A DNA stretch of 64,000 nucleotides, taken from NCBI RefSeq assembly GCF_004803405.1, contig NZ_SSXI01000144.1, forward strand, positions 37,315 through 101,314, in the 5' to 3' direction. The notes beneath the pieces were generated by a model. The model saw only the letters and a program-made list of their open reading frames with translations, ran no database searches and was not told the DNA's origin. Below are positions 58,474 to 64,000 of this stretch, one piece after another. Origin of the DNA: Nocardioides sp. GTDB taxonomy: Bacteria; Actinomycetota; Actinomycetes; Propionibacteriales; Nocardioidaceae. Made by a program: the position numbers and the translations under genes. How positions within the stretch are numbered: the stretch's first letter is position 1; each line of letters begins with the position of its first letter.

Positions 58474-59568
58474 TCACCAGCCGGGGTGCTGGCCCACCAG
58501 CTCGACCGTACCCTGCTGCGCCGGGTCGACCCCGACCTCGCCGGCGACCCAGGCGTCGATGCCGTCGTCGCCGAGTCGCGCGAGCGCCGCGTCGACGGCG
58601 TCGGGCGCCACCAGGGCGACCATCCCGACACCGCAGTTGAGCGTCGCTTCCAGGTCCGCCTGGGACACCTCGCCGAGCTTGCGGACGACGTCGAAGACCG
58701 GCGCGGGCGTCCACGAGGCGCGGTCGAGGGTGGCCTTGAGCTCCGCAGGCATCACTCGGGCGAGATTGTTGGCCAGGCCCCCGCCGGTGATGTGCGCCAT
58801 GGCGTGGGTCTCGGTCTCGCGGGCGATGGCCAGGGCGGGCTTGGTGTAGATCCGGGTCGGCTCGAGGAGCTCCTCGCCGAGGGTGCGCCCGAACTCGTCG
58901 ACGTGCCGGTCCACGGTCCAGCCCGCCTGGGTGAAGAACACGTGGCGGGCCAGGGAGTATCCGTTGGAGTGCAGGCCGCTCGCGGCCATGGCCAGTACGA
59001 CGTCACCCGGCCGCACTCGACCCGGACCGAGCAGGGCGTCGGCCTCCACCACACCGGTGGTGGCGCCCGCGACGTCGTACTCGTCGGGGGCGAGCAGTCC
59101 GGGGTGCTCCGCGGTCTCGCCACCGACCAGGGCACAGCCGGCCTCGACGCATGCCTCGGCGATGCCCTTGACGATCGCCGCGATCCGCTCGGGGACCACC
59201 TTGCCGGTGGCGATGTAGTCGGTCATGAAGAGCGGCTCGGCGCCGCAGACGACCAGGTCGTCGACCACCATGCCGACCAGGTCGAACCCGATCGTGTCGT
59301 GCTTGTCGACCAGCTGAGCGACGGCGACCTTGGTGCCGACACCATCGGTGGAGGTCGCGAGCAGCGGACGCTTGTAGGAGAGCAGCGCGGAGGCGTCGAA
59401 GAGCCCGGCGAACCCGCCCAGGCCGCCGAGCATCTCGGGGCGGCGGGCCTTCTCGACCCACTCCTTCATCAGGTCGACGGCGCGGTCGGCCGCCTCGATG
59501 TCGACACCTGCGCGGGCGTAGGCGTTGCTGCCTGCGTTCTGGTCCACGATCGGCTGGTCTCCTGTCAC
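58474..59568 (-). CDS. purM: phosphoribosylformylglycinamidine cyclo-ligase
   Basis: A 364-residue PurM. It has SNAYARAGVDIEAADRAVDL at the N-terminus, LLATSTDGVGTKVAVAQ, FDLVGMVVDDLVVCGAEPLF and GLHSNGYSLAR, plus AHITGGGLANNLARV. It makes 5-aminoimidazole ribonucleotide from FGAM. The GTG overlaps the purF stop by 4 bp (GTGA), so it is co-translated with purF. Confidence 0.96.
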   Translation of the reverse strand: MTGDQPIVDQNAGSNAYARAGVDIEAADRAVDLMKEWVEKARRPEMLGGLGGFAGLFDASALLSYKRPLLATSTDGVGTKVAVAQLVDKHDTIGFDLVGMVVDDLVVCGAEPLFMTDYIATGKVVPERIAAIVKGIAEACVEAGCALVGGETAEHPGLLAPDEYDVAGATTGVVEADALLGPGRVRPGDVVLAMAASGLHSNGYSLARHVFFTQAGWTVDRHVDEFGRTLGEELLEPTRIYTKPALAIARETETHAMAHITGGGLANNLARVMPAELKATLDRASWTPAPVFDVVRKLGEVSQADLEATLNCGVGMVALVAPDAVDAALARLGDDGIDAWVAGEVGVDPAQQGTVELVGQHPGW

Positions 59569-61025
59569 GGATTGTTGAAGACGGGCAGGGCCTCGCCGTG
59601 CGTGGTCGGCTTGAGCGTCGCCTCGAGGAGGTGCTTGCCGAGGAGGCTCTCATCGGGGAGGTCGATGGGGTACTTGCCGGTGAAGCAGGCCGTGCAGAGC
59701 GCGGTCTCGGGCTGGCCGGTGGCCTCCACCATGCCCTCGAGGGAGATGTAGCCGAGGCTGTCGGCACCGACGCTGGCCGCGATCTCGTCGACCTCGAGCC
59801 CGTTCGCGATCAGCTCCGCGCGGGTGGCGAAGTCGATGCCGTAGAAGCACGGCCACTTCACCGGCGGGCTGGAGATCCGCACGTGGACCTCGAGTGCGCC
59901 GGCCTCGCGGAGCATCCGGACCTGGGCCCGCTGCGTGTTGCCGCGGACGATCGAGTCGTCGACGACGACGATCCGCTTGCCGCGGATCATGTGCTCGAGC
60001 GCGTTGAGCTTGAGCCGGATGCCGAGCTGGCGCAGGGTCTGGCTCGGCTGGATGAAGGTGCGGCCCACGTAGGCGTTCTTGACGAACCCCTGACCGAACG
60101 GGATGCCGCTCTCGAGCGCGTAGCCCGACGCGGCCGGCGTGCCGGACTCGGGCACCGGGATGACCAGGTCTGCCTCGACCGGGAACTCGCGGGCCAACTG
60201 GCGGCCCATCTCGACCCGCGCCTCGTGGACGCTGCGGCCGGCGATGGTGGCGTCGGGGCGGGCGAGGTAGACGTACTCGAAGACGCACCCCTTGCGGCGC
60301 GGCTCGGCGAACTTGTGGGAGCGCAGACCGTCCTCGTCGATCACGATCAGCTCGCCGGGCTCGACCTCGCGGACGACGCTGGCACCGACGGTGGCCAGCG
60401 CGGAGTCCTCGCTCGCGACGACCCATCCCCGCTCGAGGCGGCCCAGCACGAGCGGACGGATGCCCTCCGGGTCGCGGGCGGCGTACAGCGTGTTCTCGTT
60501 CATGAAGACGAAGGAGAACGCCCCGTTGACCTGCGGCAGCAGCTCGAGGGCGCGGGACTCCAACGACTGGTCCGGGTGGTGCGCCAGCAGCGCCGTGACG
60601 AGGCTGGTGTCGTTGGTCGCAGCCTCGAGGTTGCGGGCGTGGATGTCGAGCTCGCTCTCGTCGCTCGGCAGGTCGGCGACCATCTGGGCGAGCGCGGCGG
60701 TGTTGATCAGGTTGCCGTTGTGGCCCAGCGCGATCGAGCCGTCGGCGGTCGGGCGGAAGGTCGGCTGGGCGTTCTGCCAGGTGCTGGCGCCGGTGGTGGA
60801 GTAGCGGCAGTGGCCGACGGCGAGATGACCGGCGAACGACTCGAGCGTGTTCTCGTCGAAGACCTGCGAGACGAGACCCATGTCCTTGTAGACGAGGATC
60901 TGCCGGCCGTTGCTCACCGAGATGCCCGCAGACTCCTGACCGCGGTGCTGCAGGGCATAGAGGCCGAAGTAGGTGAGCTTGGCGACGTCCTCACCAGGAG
61001 CCCAGACACCGAAGACACCGCACAC
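59565..61025 (-). CDS. purF: amidophosphoribosyltransferase
   Basis: A 486-residue PurF. The N-terminal nucleophile glutaminase starts CGVFGVWAPGEDVAKLTYFG (Cys2 after the GTG), with ALQHRGQESAGI, followed by the PRPP loop IVVVDDSIVRGNTQRAQV and FATRAELIA. It is the first committed step of purine synthesis. In this family a short propeptide may precede Cys, but no upstream start codon is obvious; I use the GTG at 61025. Confidence 0.95.
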   Translation of the reverse strand: MCGVFGVWAPGEDVAKLTYFGLYALQHRGQESAGISVSNGRQILVYKDMGLVSQVFDENTLESFAGHLAVGHCRYSTTGASTWQNAQPTFRPTADGSIALGHNGNLINTAALAQMVADLPSDESELDIHARNLEAATNDTSLVTALLAHHPDQSLESRALELLPQVNGAFSFVFMNENTLYAARDPEGIRPLVLGRLERGWVVASEDSALATVGASVVREVEPGELIVIDEDGLRSHKFAEPRRKGCVFEYVYLARPDATIAGRSVHEARVEMGRQLAREFPVEADLVIPVPESGTPAASGYALESGIPFGQGFVKNAYVGRTFIQPSQTLRQLGIRLKLNALEHMIRGKRIVVVDDSIVRGNTQRAQVRMLREAGALEVHVRISSPPVKWPCFYGIDFATRAELIANGLEVDEIAASVGADSLGYISLEGMVEATGQPETALCTACFTGKYPIDLPDESLLGKHLLEATLKPTTHGEALPVFNNP

Positions 61026-61128
61026 AAGTCTCAGCGTACCGGCGGCGCGTCACATCTCCGCCTTGGCGAGGCCTTCCACGATCGTGGTCCGGGCCACGTC
61101 CACGACCGACGATGGCCAGCGAGCGTGG

Positions 61129-62265
61129 TCAGCGGGAGGAGTTCCCGACGATCCGTGCGTACGACGCCGGGTCGGTCGCGCCCTCGGTCGAGACCACCAG
61201 CACGCGGTCGTCGGGGCGCAGGCCGACCGGTTCCGCGTGCGCGAGCAGACCGGCGAGTCCGGCGGCACCGGACCCGCCGGACTCGATGCCGGCCTCGGCC
61301 AGCGCACGCATCGCCTCCTCGGCGTCGGCCTCGGTCACGGTCGCCAGGACCGCGATGCCGTCACGCATCGTCGGCCAGGCCAGCGGCGACGGCGTGCCGC
61401 AGTTGAGGCCCGCCATGACCGTCTCGGCCTCACCCCCGGTGGTCACCGGCTCACCTGCCTCGACGCTGGCCTGCACGCAGCTCGCGGTCACCGGCTCCAC
61501 GCCGACGATCCGTGCCTCGGGGAAGCCGCGCACCAGCGCCGCCGCCAGGGCACCGACCCCGATCTGGGCCGGCACCAGGGTCGGTAGGCCGGCCCCGACC
61601 GCCGCGAGCTGCTCCCGCGCCTCGAGCGCGATCGTGCTGTAGCCGTCGATCACCCATCCCGGCACGTCGGTGTAGCCCTCCCAGCTCGTGTCGGACACGA
61701 CGACGTGCGCGGGACCGGCCAGCTGGGCGGACGTGGCCACCGCCTCGTCGTACGGTCCAGGGACCACGGTGACGTGCGCGCCCTCCGACCGCAGCGCCTC
61801 GATCCGCGCGGGCACCATGTGGTGCGGCACGAGGATGTGGGCGGGCAGGCCGAGGAGGCTCGCCATCCGGGCCACGGCGCGACCGTGGTTGCCGTCGGTC
61901 GCGGCGACGAGGGTGATCGTGGCCCCTGCCGCGGCGAGTGCGGCCCTGAGCCCCTCGAGTCCGCCGACCGCTGCCGGGTCGAGCTCGAGCCGCTCGCACA
62001 GCACGCGGTAGGTCGCCCACGACGCGCCCATGATCTTGAACGCCGGCATGCCGAGCCGGGTGGACTCGTCCTTGACCCACACCTCGGCGACGCCGAGGCG
62101 CTCGGCGACCGTGGACGCCGGCACGAGCGGCGAGGGCGCGTAGCCGGGCAGGGACTCATGGAACGCCCGGACGGCGGGATCCGGCTCCGGCGCGGCCAGG
62201 TCGCGCCGCAGGTGCGGGTTGCGGACGACCCGGGGACTCACGCTCGCTCCGCTCGCCTCGACCAC
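61129..62265 (-). CDS. PLP-dependent diaminopropionate ammonia-lyase-like enzyme
   Basis: A 378-residue fold-type II PLP enzyme. The cofactor Lys77 sits in GMPAFKIMGASWATYR, the phosphate/Ser region is TDGNHGRAVARMA, and the late block is ESGGSGAAGLAGLLAH. The N-terminal motif LPGYAPSPLVPAS and the FKIMGASWA box are typical of diaminopropionate ammonia-lyase; threonine dehydratase is a less likely alternative. ATG at 62265, 6 bp after the dipeptidase stop, so both are one transcript. Confidence 0.83.
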   Translation of the reverse strand: MVEASGASVSPRVVRNPHLRRDLAAPEPDPAVRAFHESLPGYAPSPLVPASTVAERLGVAEVWVKDESTRLGMPAFKIMGASWATYRVLCERLELDPAAVGGLEGLRAALAAAGATITLVAATDGNHGRAVARMASLLGLPAHILVPHHMVPARIEALRSEGAHVTVVPGPYDEAVATSAQLAGPAHVVVSDTSWEGYTDVPGWVIDGYSTIALEAREQLAAVGAGLPTLVPAQIGVGALAAALVRGFPEARIVGVEPVTASCVQASVEAGEPVTTGGEAETVMAGLNCGTPSPLAWPTMRDGIAVLATVTEADAEEAMRALAEAGIESGGSGAAGLAGLLAHAEPVGLRPDDRVLVVSTEGATDPASYARIVGNSSR

Positions 62266-62271
62266 CGGCAG

Positions 62272-63642
62272 TCAGCTCCCGGCGGCCAGGTTGCGCAGCA
62301 GCAGCGCCTCGGCCAGCAGCACCCGCTCGAACTCCGCGAGGTGCAGGCCCTCGTTGGCGCCGTGCGCGCGGGTGTCGGGGTCCTCCACCCCGGTGACCAG
62401 CACGGACGCCTGCGGGAAGGACTCGAGGAACTCGGCGATGAACGGGATCGACCCGCCCACGCCCATGTCGACGGGCTCGGTGCCGTCCCAGGCCTCGGCG
62501 AACGCCGAGCGCGCGGCGTCGTAGGCCGGGCCCGAGGCGTCGATCTTCGTGGCCTCGCCGGTGTCGACGATCTTGACGGTCAGCCCGGCACCCCACGGGA
62601 CGTGCTCCTCGAGGTGCCGCCTGAGGCAGGCGACGGCGTTGTCGGTGGTGTCGCCGGGCGCGACGCGCAGCGCGATCTTCGCCCGCGCGGCGGCGACGAG
62701 CGTGTTCGAGGCTCCGTCGACCTTCGGCGCGTCGATGCCGGTGATGCTCAGCGCCGGCTTCGTCCAGAGCCGCTCGACGGCCGAACCCTCGCCGATCCAC
62801 TCGACGTCCGGGGCGACGCCGGACTCGGCGCGAAGGCGCTCCTCGGGGTAGTCCACGTCGGCGGCCGGGCCGCTGTAGAGACCCTGCACCGCCACGTTGC
62901 CCCGGTCGTCGTGCAGGCTGGCGATGAGGCGGGACAGCGTGATCAGCGCGTCGGGAACCAGTCCGCCCCACATGCCGGAGTGGACCGCGTGGGTCAGCGT
63001 GCGGACCTCGACGTCCACCCGGACCAGGCCGCGCAGCGACGTGGTCAGCGCAGGCACGCCGATGTCCCAGTTGCCGGAGTCGGCGATCACGATGACGTCG
63101 GCCGCGAGCCGCTCCTGGTACTGCTTCAGCAGCGCCGGAAGTGTCTCCGAGCCGACCTCCTCCTCTCCCTCGATGAAGATCTTCACCGACACCGGGAGGT
63201 CGTCGCCGAAGGCCCGCAAGGCGGCGATGTGGGTGACGATCCCTGCCTTGTCGTCGGCCGCGCCGCGGGCGTAGAGCCGCACTCCCGTCGCGCCCTCGCG
63301 AACGGTCGGCTCCCACGGCGGGCTGTCCCACTCGCTGTGGTCGTTCTCCGGCTGCACGTCATGGTGCGCGTAGAGGAGGACGGTCGGCGCCCCCTCCGGC
63401 CCGGCGCGGTGACCGATCACGGCAGGCGGCGCGCCGTCGAAGGCTCGGACGATCTCGACCTCGAGGCCCTCGGCGGCGAACAGGTCCGCCGTCGCCTGCG
63501 CGCTGCGTTCGACCTGGTCGAGGCGCGCCGGGTCGGCGCTGACCGACTGGATCCGGACGAGATCCTCGAGGTCCTTGCGGACTCCGGGGAGGAGGTCGTT
63601 GAGGCGAGCGCGGAGGGCCTCGGTGGCGACGGGTGCAGTCAT
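62272..63642 (-). CDS. M20 family dipeptidase
   Basis: A 456-residue metallopeptidase: VLLYAHHDVQPENDHSEWDS (first zinc ligand block), RGAADDKAGIVTHIAAL, FIEGEEEVGSETLPAL, the dimer-lid region LTHAVHSGMWGG and the final DPDTRAHGANEGLHLAEFER. It hydrolyses dipeptides or similar amides in the cytoplasm. ATG at 63642, with a -10-like TAGGTT 13 bp upstream. Divergent from none; the sterol-carrier gene ends 48 bp upstream in the same direction. Confidence 0.92.
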   Translation of the reverse strand: MTAPVATEALRARLNDLLPGVRKDLEDLVRIQSVSADPARLDQVERSAQATADLFAAEGLEVEIVRAFDGAPPAVIGHRAGPEGAPTVLLYAHHDVQPENDHSEWDSPPWEPTVREGATGVRLYARGAADDKAGIVTHIAALRAFGDDLPVSVKIFIEGEEEVGSETLPALLKQYQERLAADVIVIADSGNWDIGVPALTTSLRGLVRVDVEVRTLTHAVHSGMWGGLVPDALITLSRLIASLHDDRGNVAVQGLYSGPAADVDYPEERLRAESGVAPDVEWIGEGSAVERLWTKPALSITGIDAPKVDGASNTLVAAARAKIALRVAPGDTTDNAVACLRRHLEEHVPWGAGLTVKIVDTGEATKIDASGPAYDAARSAFAEAWDGTEPVDMGVGGSIPFIAEFLESFPQASVLVTGVEDPDTRAHGANEGLHLAEFERVLLAEALLLRNLAAGS

Positions 63643-63690
63643 GGATCAAACCTATGCGAAGCCTCGACCGGCGCCGCTCCGAACCCCGGC

Positions 63691-64000
63691 CTACCCGAGG
63701 GGGAGGAACGCGGAGAGGTCCGTGCGCTCCCCGCTGGCCTGCACCCGTCCGTCGGCGACGGCCTCGGTCCAGCTGAGCGTGCCCGTGGCGAGCGCGATCC
63801 AGGTGCCGGCGTCGGTCTCGATCACCGCGGGCGGAGTGCCGCGCGTGTGCCGGACGCCCTCGACGACCTGGACAGCGGCGAAGGGCGGCACCCGCACCTC
63901 GACCGAGCGTCCGGGAGCGCGATCCTCCAGGAGCGCCAGGTAGTGCTTGGCGAGCAGCCTCAGGTCGGTGCCCGACGCCGGCTCGCCGGTCGCGACGGCG
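63691..64000 (-). CDS. sterol carrier family protein (5' part beyond window)
   Basis: The leftward frame is open from the window edge to a stop at 63691, 103 codons in view. The sequence includes RLLAKHYLALLEDRAPGRSV and ends VADGRVQASGERTDLSAFLP, the C-terminal SCP2-like domain. These proteins are usually found near purF in actinobacteria. The N-terminal part, often an MDMPI-like helical region, lies outside the window. Confidence 0.8.
   Translation of the reverse strand, partial: AVATGEPASGTDLRLLAKHYLALLEDRAPGRSVEVRVPPFAAVQVVEGVRHTRGTPPAVIETDAGTWIALATGTLSWTEAVADGRVQASGERTDLSAFLPLG

Noticed and set aside
61026..61128. Possible remnant of a gene between purF and the PLP enzyme
   Set aside because: The short leftward frame here ends ARTTIVEGLAKAE, but has no credible start or family match; too little to support a pseudogene.

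Overview
The window is high-GC (roughly 70%) chromosomal DNA from an actinobacterium. Gene content and order suggest Nocardioidaceae (Nocardioides-like): a mycothiol gene (mshD), an orphan GlnR, DUF1416/DUF3073/DUF4395 proteins, a polycysteine leader peptide, and frequent GTG/TTG starts. I see no integrase, transposase, phage gene or CRISPR array. Apart from the exopolysaccharide region it reads as core chromosome.

Layout. 1-2.3 kb: a sulfur operon (sulfurtransferase, DUF1416, thioredoxin-like protein, DUF4395), read leftward and preceded by a cysteine-rich leader peptide that looks like an attenuator. 2.3-21.7 kb: an exopolysaccharide locus with a DUF4012 protein, a Wzz/BY-kinase ending in a six-tyrosine tail, a GT61 enzyme, a tandem pair of glycosyltransferases, two methyltransferases, a Wzx-type flippase, two SGNH-hydrolase-like proteins, two Gmd-type dehydratases, a GDP-mannose 3,5-epimerase, two GT4 enzymes, a priming sugar transferase and an O-antigen-ligase/polymerase-type protein. 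Genes flip strand repeatedly and several overlap tail to tail. 21.7-27.8 kb: a MoaD-like protein, GlnR, MshD, two members of a membrane-protein family I do not recognise, and an esterase. 27.8-37.3 kb: a phosphate block, ppk, DUF47-pit, and a leftward pstSCAB operon that ends in an atypical winged-helix regulator, followed by a Nudix/histidine phosphatase. PHO-box-like 11-bp repeats precede ppk, DUF47-pit (half box) and pstS.

37.4-46.4 kb: mixed housekeeping genes: a cold-shock protein, tRNA-Lys, a Fur/Zur regulator, a third member of the unknown membrane family, a GNAT enzyme, a thioesterase behind a KstR-like palindrome, type II NADH dehydrogenase, an RsbW-like ATPase protein behind a SigB-type promoter, paired fluoride channels and a zincin. 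46.4-52.1 kb: tRNA-Asp, tRNA-Glu, a large LuxR regulator, tRNA-Phe, a frameshifted small gene, and a TetR-hydrolase pair carrying matching operators. 52.1-58.3 kb: a phosphatase, nnrD, an open frame joining an MSMEG_6728-type domain to an RsbQ hydrolase, an RsbP-type PAS-PP2C phosphatase, a large unrecognised probable beta-propeller protein and DUF3073. 58.4-64 kb: purM, purF, a diaminopropionate-ammonia-lyase-like enzyme, an M20 dipeptidase and a truncated sterol-carrier-family gene.

Three groups of genes appear to work together: the polysaccharide locus (sugar nucleotides, priming, assembly, export, polymerisation and tyrosine-kinase control), the Pho regulon (import, polyphosphate storage, regulation), and a stress circuit (RsbQ-RsbP phosphatase plus a SigB-type promoter in front of an anti-sigma-like ATPase 11 kb away). 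The least explained item is the three-member membrane family sharing a C-terminal MVDPH domain.
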